From positions 418,146-482,145 of the forward strand of contig CAADRB010000007.1 in the NCBI GenBank assembly GCA_900708905.1: DNA of 64,000 bases, in the 5' to 3' direction. Positions 1-13,500 of this stretch are shown here, piece after piece; the first letter of the stretch is position 1; each line of letters begins with the position of its first letter. Source of the DNA: Hymenolepis diminuta. Lineage: Eukaryota; Platyhelminthes; Cestoda; Cyclophyllidea; Hymenolepididae. The position numbers were made by a program, and so were the translations under genes. The notes under the pieces are model-generated. The model did not search any database. It was not told where the DNA came from and saw only the letters and a program-made list of their open reading frames with translations.

Positions 1-511
1 TAAATTAACGATTTTCGTTCACTTTTGCCCTCCGATAACCCATCAAATCTGTTCGTTGTTCACATCCCTTTTTATACTCTTGATTTAAATTCTCTCATTT
101 GCCATTCACCTTTTTCTGCCTTTCTTTCAAATTTTCATCTCTGTTGTACAATATACTTTTGGTCAATTCTCAACCCTGGGTTTTCTGATTTGGGAAAGGC
201 AGACGTCTACTGTTACCTATTTGCTGTGGTCTACCTCCTATAATCAACCATAGTGACAATAGTCGGGATGGAGGTGACCAGTAAGATAGGAATATTCTGA
301 CCAATCCGAACACGAGTGCATTTGGGTTCGCGAATGAATACAGAAAGTCGATCAAACAGTTGCATTACTACCCTCCATCCCCCACCCGCCTCAACACGCC
401 TCCACCCGCCCCAACCCTCTCTACTGACACGCTCACAATATGAGTCATCCTATAAGCTTTTTGCGTGTTTATTGATCATTGAATTTACGCAATACACCTG
501 GACTTCTCCCC

Positions 512-929
512 CCCCCCTCCACATAGTCACCTACCATTTCTGGGATTAACTTTTTCATCCTGGTGGAAGTATTTGGTCGGAGAAAAACCAAAGACACTGT
601 TGTTCTTCTGGATGCTTCAATTTGTTTAAGAATCATTTTGTACACATTAAACGACTCTTTTGAGTTATTTTTGTCAACATCAACTGACCCCGCCTNNNNN
701 NNNNNNNNNNNNNNNNNNNNNNNNNNNNNNNNNNNNNNNNNNNNNACATAGTCACCTACCATTTCTGGGATTAATTTTTTCATCCTGGTGGAATTTTTTT
801 GGTTGGAGAAAAGCCAAAGACACTGTTGTTCTTCTGGATGCTTCAATTTGCTTAAGAATCGTTTTACACACATTAAACGACTCTTTTGAGTTATTTTTGT
901 CAACATCAACTGACCTCACCTAAGAACGT
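512..929. repeat. Direct duplication flanking the assembly gap
   Basis: Positions 512-695 and 746-929 are two close copies of the same ~185 bp of transposase sequence. Both contain CACATAGTCACCTACCATTT-like text at the left and end with TTTTTGTCAACATCAACTGA. They differ by scattered substitutions and small indels. They lie immediately on either side of the run of Ns, so they may be two true tandem copies or two alleles/reads left unmerged by the assembler. Confidence 0.85.
696..745. other. Assembly gap (50 Ns)
   Basis: Fifty unknown bases. The exact round length suggests a placeholder and not a measured size. Confidence 0.98.
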
Positions 930-1570
930 GCGAGATTTGTATCCAAGGTCTTGATGAACAACATTCCTTATTGTTCCTTCAGACATTTGAAGATGTTTGG
1001 CAAGATGTGGCGCATTGACTTTCCTTGATTTTCGTTCATTATGCCATGAACTCTCTTCACAAACTCAGGTGTTCTGAGTGAATCGGCAGAGCATTGACAA
1101 TGCTGTTTTCTCTTGCTCGTGGTGGCCAATTGTTTTCATTCAGCCCCTTTCTCATTTTGCAAACAAAAGATGTGGCAACTTTTAGAAATCATGCAATTTC
1201 TAAAGTGCTGTGTTTCGCTTTCGTAGACACCATTACAGGGTGCCTTTTCATTTCATTAGCTGTAGTAGTATCCGCCTTAAGATGCTCTGATAGGGAAATA
1301 CCCCAATTATTTATCGGATTAGTTAAAATTACAAAAATATAAGTGGTACTGACTGAATTTTCAAGAAATTGGAGCTGATCCTTCTTGTATAATTTTCTCT
1401 CTTATACATTTTATTCAATCCATTCTGAGATTGATCTAGTTCAAAATTTCATCTCTTACCCTATACCTGAGACGTCAGAAATCGAGGTAATTAAGGTTGT
1501 CTGACAAAATCTTGTTAAAATATTTTTAATTGAGATCTCAAAGATCAGCCTTGACTTGATTTACTTTCAG

Positions 1571-4500
1571 CATGGATATAAATGGAGATCTAATGTTGAT
1601 AAGAGGCTCGGAACCAAATCTTTATGTAGTTCCTTGTGAGCCAAGCAAGAAATTCCAACCACTAGGTTATATTGGTAAGTAATATGTAATTTAAAGTTAG
1701 CCATTGGTACTATTAGGACAAATACTTTCATTTTCCTTTCATTTGTAGTTCATGAGAATGAAATCGACTCTGTGGCCTTCTTGAGATCTCAAAGTGGCAA
1801 TATTCACTGTCTCATATTGGACAAACAAAAGAAATATGATACTTATACTATGGCAACTTGTTTCATTCTAACGGATCAGATCTTAAATGGTATGTGTCAG
1901 TGGCACAGATTTATCATTGTGAAAACTATTTCAAACTAAATTAGGAAAGACTATTTTATCTAGATGCTACGAGTTACTTGCTTCCGAATACCTATCAGCT
2001 TCGTGACGAGTCTATATTCCAAATGTCATTCAAGATCCTCTTAAAGATTTCTGGTGCCTATCTGTCAGCAATCGACCTGAAGAGATCTGATTCTGACTCG
2101 AACGCTTCGTTTAGTGAGAATAAGGAGTTTGACCAGGCACCTCAGTTCATTCTCTACACATTGACGACAGACTCGCATGCCAACTGCAATCTTGTCACAA
2201 TTAATCTCACAAGAGAAATCACTGGGCAGGTATTTTAATATATTTACCAAATCCTTTGTCCCAACTGCATGAATTTAAATAGGGTAGCTTAAAATTAATG
2301 ACATCGGTTGGTATTTAAAAGACTTCAGCACACCATATGCGCTCGAAATCCGGACTGCTCAATAGATGGAGTTCTTCGAGTAGCCAAAATTCCGCTCGTC
2401 ATCTACAGACTATTTCGATAGTATCTGAGGCTCGATTTCGATCAAGTCGACTTACTCAAAAACGAAAAGAGGAGAGGGAGAGGGCATTAAAAAAAGAGGT
2501 CTTGCGATTGTTGCGTTCAGTTTTGTTTGTGTCATTTTACTCATCCGGTTCCTATTTTGGGTTGAATTACTGATCTAAAAATTGTTTTCTATTTTTTCAT
2601 TTAAATGCATTTTTAGACAAAACGTGCAATCCCAGAATTATCTGACTATCAGACGACGAATGTCTCGTTTATATCTTCTTCCATCAACCTGATTTCAACC
2701 CATGTTTCTGGATATATTATCGCAGCATCACAATTTGGAAAAGTATATATTCTCAATCTAAACGATTCGGTGAGTTGTTTGCAGACAAGAGAAATTTAAT
2801 TTTACTATTTCTCAAGAAAAACGTCTTTGATAAAAAATATTGAGTTATGGGGCGACAAAATAAGTATATCGATCACTCTTTTGTTTGTATACTTACACTA
2901 TTGCAGTCGTTTATATAGCATATCTGTTTGATTTAATAAAACAACAACCAATTGAAGATGTTCAATAACAGCCAACAGGAATTTTTGTAGTTTTGAATCA
3001 AGGATTCAAATAGCTGAATTCTCCTGAAAGGATTAAATGGAATCATCTCAGGTGAATCAGATGTAATTTGAATTAAGAAGCACAACATAATAGGGTAAGG
3101 CATAAGGTACTTTCTGCTTCTTCATTGGCAAACTGATCCGTGAAAGCAATGTACGTTCAGCACATTAAATTCGAATAAATTACTGATAGTAATATAACAC
3201 AGTCAGATTAGTAAAATGGAGCATATGAAAATTGAATTATTTGAATTTTCAACAATTTTAACTCGGTTTCATGGTTATTGAACACTCTTTACGTAGCAAC
3301 TTGAGTCTATGTCATAATGGCTTTGATGTGCACTCATTTGCATTATTAATTAAAATTTGGATTCATCATCAACAGATACATATAGCGTTACTCAGTCAGA
3401 GCTTATTACTGCTAACCGGAATGTCCACAGTGTTAAAAGACTGGGGTGGTTGATATCCCAACCACCCCATGTTACTAAATTGCCAATCCCAATCTACCCG
3501 AAGTTTGAAGAAGAGAGTAATTGGATATGTCCTGTTGGGTCTGCTTCACATAGTTTTAACAGAGAGCTTGTAAAAAGGCGGATTTTTTAGAATATACTAT
3601 CTAGGACATATTATCAAATCGGGAAGTCGCCACAAACACAAGTATTGCCACTTCATACACTTTCTCTCTCTGGCAGCAGAGAAGAGATTTGAAGCTAAAA
3701 TATGTCAGATTTATTTGAAAGTGCCAACACTTGTCACTGCAGATGAAGTTCGAGAATATTTAATGCAATTTGAAATATACTGCAGAAGATCCGAAAATAT
3801 GACTGCAATTAAGAAACATAGGCTTGACAACAGGGTGCAATCTATCGTATTCTGGCTGCTGTCTCAGAGGGATAGCACTATCGTGGACAGTGATATAGCA
3901 TCAGACAATTCGTAGTCTGTCACCCCTCTCTTGACCAGTATTAACCAATTCTACAGGTAATTCTGTTCAGAGGAGTGTTGAGAGATGTACACATTGATCG
4001 ACAAACCTCCGGCACATAAGCACTTTGAAAAAGAACAATCCCGCATAGGCTTTTCATTACGAAAGTTGGCTGCACGCTGATGTTTCCAATCAGCACACAA
4101 TATTTTGCATTAGATAATTAGACCTCTTAAGATACATCTGTCTGGTTGTATAAGTTCAAGGAATTTTCCTATCGTTGAAATTACTACAAAGATAAACTAT
4201 CATTGCTCATTGGAATGGAATTTTAGCATCTACATGGCTCAATCTCATAATGATAACACGCAGTCAAGGTGCAAAGGACGCATGATTTAGAATTTTGTGA
4301 ATTAGAAACAATTTCCTTCCGTTAAATTATAAATTAGTCTCTATCTAAGCCTGAAGGCCCATATGCATAATTAGCAGACTTTGATTTTCTTATTTTCTCT
4401 CATTTCTACCTCGGTCAAGCTGTTCCAAGTCCCACTTAATTATGCTGACTTAGTGCATTCAACTTACCCTTCCAATATTATAGTCCAACTGAATTCGCTC

Positions 4501-7500
4501 GTCGATTTTCACCCAAAATTGATAAAGAACGTGATCTATTTCTTGGAAAATTTCCGTTGACTTGAAGCCCTTTACTTTCGATTAAACCTGAAGTATCTCT
4601 TTCTACTCATGTTTCATGTTTCTACTCATATCGCAAGTTGAAAAGGTCAAACGAGCTCATGCAGATGTGGCTATCTATCTTTCCTCTGGGTTTGGCGCCG
4701 TTAGGGCATCCCGGACTTCTATGTTCTGGAAGGAGAAATAAGGAACTTTAATCGGCGTATTAAAATGTAGAAATATGTGTTCGACCTTCAGCAGATTAAT
4801 AATTGATAAATTATTGTATTCGCTTATCAATTACTCAACTCGACTTTATAATGCATGGGAGTTTGTATATGTTAGTTTGTATCGTTCGTTTATTCAATAC
4901 ATACTAGCATGATGCTTATCCTGTGACACGAAGTTTAGGGTTTAAATTAATTTTGAAAAAGTGAAATTTCAGTTATCTAATATAATTATCTGATGTCTCC
5001 CCTTCTAAAACATCCGTAATATAGCGTCTTGAATGATAACATTTTCTTCTGCCACTTCAGATTATATGAATTCAAGACCTAATACAAAGACTATCGAATA
5101 CTAGTTTTCCAGAGGAATGGCAGAGCACTGTCTATATGCTAATCAGTACGTCGACAATGCTCCGTTATTACAAAAAGCTAAAGAATCACCGGTACCATGT
5201 ACTCAAATTAAGAAACAAGGAGCATGACTGATAATGTTTATTTGACTATAATATGGGCGGAACTGTGTCCAGAGAGGCCATATAACAAAGTTTGAATAGA
5301 TGGCCAACAATAATTGCTTAAGCAGAAAGGAAATATTATGGACGTACTATTAGTTCATAGGGAAGGAAACGTGGAAAATCGTTGACAACGACATCGTCTT
5401 CTGCCTTCAATATGAAGGATGTAGGACAGCGTTTTCCGTTAATGATTTGGGTATGATTAATTGTCTCGTTTAATTGCCTTAGTTCTAGGTAACAGAAATG
5501 TTGAAATGCAAACTAAGAGGCCACCCTATTACACAGATAGCTCAATTAAAATCCTTACATGAACTTACTTTGCTTTGGCTTTGTTGCCACCATTCAATGA
5601 CTCTATCTTTTCTCAATTACATTTTGTAGACAAGAATGCTGATCGGGCATTTTCCCATTACGGAATGCGCCAACCTACCCATCAAAGTTGCAGTGACAAT
5701 GGATTTCGGCAGCATTGCAGCTATAAAGTCCGATGGTTCAATTTTTGCGATGAATTTGGCGTAAGAGAATTGTAAAATTTCTGTCGATTGTAAATGTTAT
5801 TGATGGCATGTGTCAATGGAAAATTATAGAGTTCGTGAGCTAAATAGGCGAATTAAAGGAAAATAATCAACTAAAATATCAGATAATTAATTATGAATCT
5901 TAATAACTACAAGAAAATTCTGAAACGCGATAGAATCGGCATGTAAGTGACCCATTCACTGAATCAACCTGGTCAGATGAAATTAGAGCAAAAATTGATG
6001 ATGGGACAAGAGTAGTGATAACTTTTGTAATTCCAGCACTCACAGAACAAGACAAATCAGTTAGATGTATTTTCGCTACCCTTTTACGTAGAAAACACTG
6101 GTTCTCATTTGATGACCGGTTAGAACTGCTCAGTCTTGCTGGGTTCAATTGAATGCGGCAGTAGTGTAAAGTTAAGCTTTTATCAGATCCACCTTGAGGT
6201 CATGAATTTAATGCCCATTAATGCACGTAGTGTGAATGGATTGACAAATTTCACTAGTTAAATTGATTCAAATAAGAGATGGCCAAAAGATCATTTCTCG
6301 TCAGAGGCTTCATGTTCCTGCGCCAATAATCAAGAAAAGTGTTCAAAGCCCTTCGATGTATTTTAAGGTTCATAGAGATGCATGTATTTTGGAATATTGA
6401 GTTTTTTGTGTGGAGGCCTGTGGAATTTTGATGTTTCTCCTTAAAACGTCTGACTTTCTCAGCTTTATTTATAATAGTAATTTTAATATCTCTCATGCCG
6501 GTGATAATTCGGAGTTTTACTTCATTTGCTCATAATTTAAATTTTCCCAAGCCTGTTTTTTTCCATGTTAAATAGATGATTTCCGTGTATTTTCCCTAGC
6601 TACTTTACGTCGCAGTCTAGTATTCAACATGCCACTGAAAATAAAATGAATTAAATTAAAACTATTAATACAAAACATTTCTCCCTCCTAGAGACAAGAT
6701 TTCACCAATAGATGAGTCTGAAATTTCCTCTATCAAGAAAGAATTTGAAGCAAAAGAACTTTTATTAAGGAAAGCCAAAGCAATTTTGGACGCAAATGGC
6801 CCCAATGAAACTTCAATAATTGACGAAGACGTCAAAGTGATCAAAGTGATCAAGACGTCCAATGCAATGACGTGGCTTGAACAGCAGTTTCAAAATCAAC
6901 GAGCAACCGACGAAGAAGTTTTTGCTGATACAAAGTATCGTGTCTTGAAAGAATTTAAACAGATTAAGAAAGAGGTAAATGTAAATCCTTATTATAATTT
7001 TTGCTTATCTAGCTGGAAAGTATGGCAGAGAAGAACGACCTGCTGACAGATCTAGAAAAGATTTCATTAAAAGAGTTTGAACTGGATTCCGAGGAAAGAA
7101 ATGCAATAACTGAGGAGACAAACAAAATTTTACAGAAGGTAGGATGTCCGTTTCTTAATAATTGTATCTTTATTCACGTAGAAACGAGAAGAGATCGAAC
7201 GAAATAACTTGATCAAGGATTTTACTCATAGTGCACTCAAATCTCGCTGTTGGGAAACACAAGAGGTCAAAGGTCGAAGTATTCTGGCCTACGATAGCCC
7301 CATAGAGGTCTCTAATTATCCTATTCATTCCATGACAGTGGAAGAAATTCGAATCTTGAATCAAGCAAAACTTCGGAGGAAAATCGAAATGAATATCGGG
7401 GCCTTGTACAGACGAGAATGCGAGAAGGCATCAAATACGGTAATTTTTAATTTCTATTGTACATATGTTAAAAATCGTTGAACACCGATATGAAGGGCAT

Positions 7501-10500
7501 TTAAGTATTGATGCGGCTGCGGATATTTTACAAAATTCCTTTCATTTATTTTCCTCGGCCAAATCGTCCTGTATTTATATTTATTTAAGATGTAAATCAC
7601 TCGTTATGGAATCAGCGTAATTTGAATTGTGTTTACTTGAAGTAGCTTGCACTCGATGGAGTTTTCTAAACAACATACACCATGCCTGGTACAGCAATAA
7701 TTCTAGAGTGAGATTAATCTTTGTCACTTGGTACCCTACCGGTGAAAAATTTCTGTTAACAGAATATAATAAAGTCTTTATGCAACTCATGCTACTTTGA
7801 GCTGCCTTGAGAAGACTCTTAGTGAAATTTGTCACATTTGGAAGGATGATTACGAATTTTCAGCATTTATCTCAACTGATCAATGATAATATTGATTACT
7901 CATAATTTAATTTGTTTAAATTAATTAATAAAACCAAGGGCTTGAAGATGATTGTGCTTTAAGGAGAATAGGAAGAATGGTGGGTTAATAAAGGAATATT
8001 TACGTTCATTATATTGCAGTACAATTCTGCAGATCAGCGCTAAGCATGAAAAAAAAACGATATTTTTATCATCCAATAGAACAATTACTAAAGGCCCTAC
8101 TTTTGAATGGATCTTTGATCTATTTTGACAATTTAATTTTATATACCAAAAATTATTGGCATTTTATAAAACTGGATTCCGTTTAATGCAAGTCTCTATG
8201 TTTTGTCTTCTTCTGAAAATTCAGCTCAGTATCGTTATCTAAGATAATATTTAGACTACTTAAATGGCATTTATTAACAAACCGGTTATCTAAAAATTAC
8301 TCAAGTGGGTTCTCTGTCTCAACGATCTTGTCAGTGTCACCTTATCTTTACTCTCTAATCGTGTAGTTTAAGGGATCTCTTACTTTGAAAGATTTAGTGG
8401 TTTATTATTAACTATCCATTGGAATGATCCTTGAACGCTCTAGAATGATTGTTAATTATTCCACACGTGAGTATCCGCCTCAGGTTATCAGAACAATTTG
8501 TATAACTCGATTAATCCTCCAGTTCTTCTTTTAGCAACAATCCCTTTAAATGGAACTTGCCAAATCCACTGACGAATATATTTTCCAGTGCTTGACTTAA
8601 ATAAAGAGAAGGAAATCTGGAACCAGTATGAGTAAGAAACTTGCATTCTACTACCCTCATTAAAGAGTGCATTCATCTCGTGTGCTTTGGCATATGTGTA
8701 TTCTAACTATTTTGGGGCCGATCTTTTGTTTTTGAACATTTTGGGAAGTTTTGAATAGAAGCAGTCCTGTGTTGAATGGGAATGATTTATAATAAGACAC
8801 CTGCCTGTATAGTCTTCTGTTACGGAATGGTTTTGAACCTATTTAGCACTATTGCAACTAAACGCTACTTACCTACTTTCGAAAATGAGATTGAAATTAT
8901 TTAAAATTCTATATAATGGTATTCATTTAAATCTGAATGCTCCCGTGTGACTACCCGTAAAGAAGCAAAGAAAAAACATTGACATGGATTTCCATATTTG
9001 GCGAATTCCATTGTCCTTTAAGATTAAAACACGACCATTTTGTTTATAAATTGCTTTTAGTATTACTAATTTACCAATTGTCTTTAAAATTCTGCTATTT
9101 CTTTCTCATTAGGAAAGAGAAAAGGATGGATCTGAAGATATTTCTAAAGAAGAGGTCGTTTCTGAAAATACCGACCCCCATCTTGGTTCACTTGGTAAGT
9201 CCCATACCAATGAAGAATTAATGAGTTTAATATATCGACGTCATAATCCTTTAAATACTGTGATTTTCAGCTGCCAAATTTGGGATATCCGCAAAGTTAC
9301 TCTACAACCAAATGGAATTATATACAAATGATCAGAAAATTACTCAGGCAATTCTCATTCAGGTTAGTAAAAATCTGTTCTTTAATAATTCCTTTCTATA
9401 TATGTAGGACCGGGTTCGTAAGTTGAAGCTCAAGTTTAATAAAGAATTTGATGAGTGCTTGGATCGAAAACGCCAATATATTGAGGAAATAGTGAAACGC
9501 GTTACGAACATTAATCAGATAATTCCAAAAATAGATCCGACGGCGCCTTTGCTTTCGTCAGACCAATACCATTTGCAGCAGACAGAAAGTCCTGAAAATC
9601 TTTTGACATGCGTTGATGAAGAAGTAGATATTGAGAAATACCGTTCACCGAAAGAAATTGCAGCAATGGAGGAAGCAAAACGCGAGGAGGAAGAGAGGTT
9701 AAGACGGGAAAAGTTGGACAACTGGCGAGAACGTGGTCTGGATGATATGATGGGTGGTGTTCTGGAGGTGACAAAAGAAGATGAATTGAAAAAGAACATC
9801 CCGGTGCCATATTTTGTTGAAGCTGGCAAAAAGGAAAGTGAAATGACGCCGGAGGAGAAGAATATCTACGTAAATTATCTCCGGGCTTGCAAAGAACTAG
9901 AAGAGGAACGCGAGAAATATCGGAAAGTAAGTCCATTTAATATATAGGGATCAAATCGGTACAAGAACGAAATCTAACTAGAATTTCAGTGAGGTGGAAT
10001 GGAAGATGATAGTGCTGTATGACATATTTTCAGAGAACTTTTAAAGTTTTTTTGTAAAGTATGATTCCTCTGTAGTGTTGTTTTGCTATGAAATCTATTT
10101 CTGCTGCCATGGTTCATCTGCCCACTTGATATCGCTAGTTGACCCAGACTCAGAGGGAATATGACAAAACGCAGCAAGCCTAAAATATTACATTAGCCAA
10201 ACACAAGTATTATATACGAGTACAAGCTATCTTCACGTTATTTATGTGCAAAGATCACAACATCGCCAGAATGATAACAATTTTAGTCTCAAATAACTGT
10301 TAAGCTGTCAGGGGTGATGTGCGACTGCGTATTGGTAAGGCTGATGGGCAACTTAGGAACAATCCGGGAATTGATCATCCCGAGGCAAAATATAAACACT
10401 GCGGCTATGATCTTTGTTTTGAATAATATCAAGCCATTGTTTTATTTAGTCTCTAGAATCAGAAGTAAAGAAGAATGAAACAGCCATTGAAGAGACGAAG

Positions 10501-13500
10501 TCCCTTATTGATGAAGAGATTGCAAATTTATTCAAGTCCTATATAAAATACGAGGTAGCATTAAGAATGGAAGAACTCCAAGTTTGGAAGCTGAAAGCCT
10601 CTGTTCTGCAGGCCAGAGAGTTAAATGACGAAGAAGAGTTCTATAACCAGACGAAGATCGACCTTGCACAGAGGATCGAAAAGGTATGGAATCAGAATTT
10701 GGACAAATGGTACTGGTTTAAAAGTCTCAAAATTTTTTAATGAAAATTGATCCCATTTTCAGTTCCGTAATATCATCCAACACGCACAGAACTTGATAGA
10801 AGGACTTCAAGAAAAATTGGAGTTGATAAATGTGGAAAATAACATGTTAGAAAGAAATTTCCGCAGAGACTTCCAAGATGTTCATGGATCTGTGTATGAT
10901 ATTCTCCTCAAAGCTTTCAGAAAACGCCCTAAGTAAGTCAACCTTATTGTATACTCCAGTTCAGGTGTTTCAATTGTCATTAATCCCAACAGTAAAGCAA
11001 CTGTAAGAGTGCGACTGAGGTAGGTTTTTAACTATTCCCTTACAAAGCAAATGGTCCTCGCTGAGTAATGTGAAATGAAGAGAGAGCAGAAGAGGGTAGC
11101 GTTAGTGGGAGGTGAAAATTAGGAAATCGGAGAGCCGGGTGCATCTGAAACAAGGCGAAATATGATATGATGAGAGGAGCCGACTTGTTTAATTTAGTTT
11201 ATGTGCCACAATATGACAACTGAGACCTGCAAATATATGAGTCATCATGCGCGTACTACATTTCCTTGAAACATCTTTTAACTTAAATTTGATTTTTCAG
11301 GTATTTGGATATCCAGTTGGGTTTTGAGGATAATGTAATCGGTGAAAGTATCGGCTCTCCAGAGTCCGCAAATCCCTACAAAGAAGCAATTATCCAAAGC
11401 ATATCACTTGAAGCCGAATGGACGGCCATGCAAAAAGCACTGAATGAGTTTGATGAGGCTAACAAGATGTCTGAATATAATATTAGTCCTGCAATTTGGA
11501 ATCGTCTCTACAAAGCTCGTATGAAAAAAGCTTCAAAAGAAATGGAACTGAAAATGACTGATCATAAACTCGAAATCGCCAAAGATTTTCTTCGGGTGGG
11601 TTCCTAATATTATCATATTAGAAAGCTGTGGAATATCTGACAATTTATTTGTTAGGCAATACCTTTTTTCACTATTTTCAACCCTTTTATGAAAATGAAA
11701 CAAGAATCCCGTTTTTTCCACTCATAAATGTAAAAAGCAGATAGAATAATTTACAATTACAATTTCAAAGTACACAATTCTGTAGGATTTGCATAAATTG
11801 TAAATGTTGCATAAACTTAGCATAAAAAGTGAAAATCTTGTAAGAGATATAACCAGATGTTGTCTTCTATGGGCTTGAAAACAAGCCTTTGTTGAGGGCC
11901 AGGAATAGGTTCCGCACTGATATCTTCGAGTATGTATTATGGTCACCCTGTCCAAAACTTTACCGTAGGAATTATGTCACAGTTTATCGCTCGGAGGTAG
12001 AATAAAAATGTCAAAGACGTTTTGAAAGAATCATTTACAACTCCATATCTTCTTTAATTTCCGATAAATCCCACTATATTTGAAAGGAGAAAAATCAGAG
12101 ATGAAAATTACATTCAGGACGTTGTCAGAAAGATAAGACATATTAAATATAATTACAAGAGTGGAGTGGAAAACCAATTTGGCACATAATTAGTGAAGCT
12201 AAACTAATTGCCAGAAAATTAGATCCTCGCTGATTCGTCCATTTATATTAATAGGTTCAGAAACTGGGTTTTGAGATTGCGTCCGGCCCTCCAAAACTGA
12301 TTTTGTAGCAATTTTCTGGAACACTTTAGGCCTAATGAAACGATAAACAGTAGCATATACCTACGCATTCCAGAAAGGTAAAGAAGATAAAGTTGATAAC
12401 GAGATATTAAGATATTTAGAGGCAATCCGCTTATTGAGAGTAGATATTTAAACTATTTTGAGATCAACGATAATCTATATTAACATAAATATTTTACTGT
12501 TATATTGAAGTTTTGCCCTAAATTAATAATATGCTCATTTCCGTTAAGCGCAGAGAAAAGGAGATGGAAGATGCTACAGCAGAATTAAATGAAGTTGAAA
12601 AAGCTCAAAGTGAACTGAAACTCAAGATCTACAGAGCAATGACTAACGTTGATGTTAGCATTATAATGCCACAGGGTCAAGTTGAGGTCGATATTGAATC
12701 AGGATCTTTAGTTGAAAACTTCAAGAACTGTCTATTTATCAACCGAAAGCAAATTGAAGATCTCAATTTTCAGGTTATTCATCTGAGCAATGAAAAGATT
12801 GATCATATGGAACTCATCAAGTCCTACAGGAGAAGGTTCAAGATGTTAGAATGGTAGGGCTAATTCCGTCAATGTTTACCGATTTTCCATAAAGGGACCT
12901 ACGCGAGATGTTAATGCGTTACGAGGACCTTTTAGAAAAAAAACGGCAGATAACCAACTTTACTATCACTCGAGAAATTCAACGCGTAGGTTTCTGGATT
13001 AATTTGTTCTGGAAGTATTTTAATTTTTTCTTTTTAACAGTATCTTCGAAATCCAAATTACGATAGTAGGGTTGCAGAGGAAGTGAAAGATTCGGAACGC
13101 ACTTATGCACAACTAAAGGCTGTAAGTAACCATACGGAGCCCCTGCTTTATCTGACACTATTTAGAATCACAGTAAGAATATGGCAAAGATGAAAAAAAA
13201 GATAAGGTACTATAACGTGAAGCAGACGAAGGAAATTAAGAAGGAAAATGAGAATTTGATCCGTGATCTGGAAAAAATGAATGTTGATGTGAACCGAGTT
13301 AGGAGCATATATGAGCAGACGCGTAAGTTCTCATTAATGTGAAAGAATAACCACGACCCTTTCACTAAAGCTATTCAATAAGATGGCCTCTCACTAATTC
13401 ATATGCAGTAGGTCAGGTAAAGTTTTGGGATATTTTTGTAAACACTATTTATTAAATTTCATGAACTTTCGTCTTTATTTTCTAATCTAAACTAGGAGTA

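Larger units (their letters stand above)
512..1300 (-). mobile_element. Decayed Tc1/mariner-type transposase fragment
   Basis: Read on the minus strand, about 1230 down to 930 gives helix-turn-helix-like transposase text (HLAKHLQMSEGTIRNVVHQD, then LGYKSRTF), preceded by SLRTPEFVKRVHG in another frame. Further down, NKLKHPEE-like and LWLFS-like stretches resemble the block of Tc1/mariner enzymes that leads into the first catalytic Asp. Here the expected SDEK-like motif reads SNQK, so the Asp is lost in the copy at 512-695. Frames change repeatedly and stops interrupt the reading, so this is a dead copy. The C-terminal catalytic half is not seen. Family assignment comes from motif resemblance. 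The same N-terminal stretch reappears on the plus strand at the right end of the window. Confidence 0.7.

Noticed and set aside
9511..9936. 141-codon open frame on the minus strand
   Set aside because: It is the antisense of the large CFAP43 exon 9408-9926; no independent signals.
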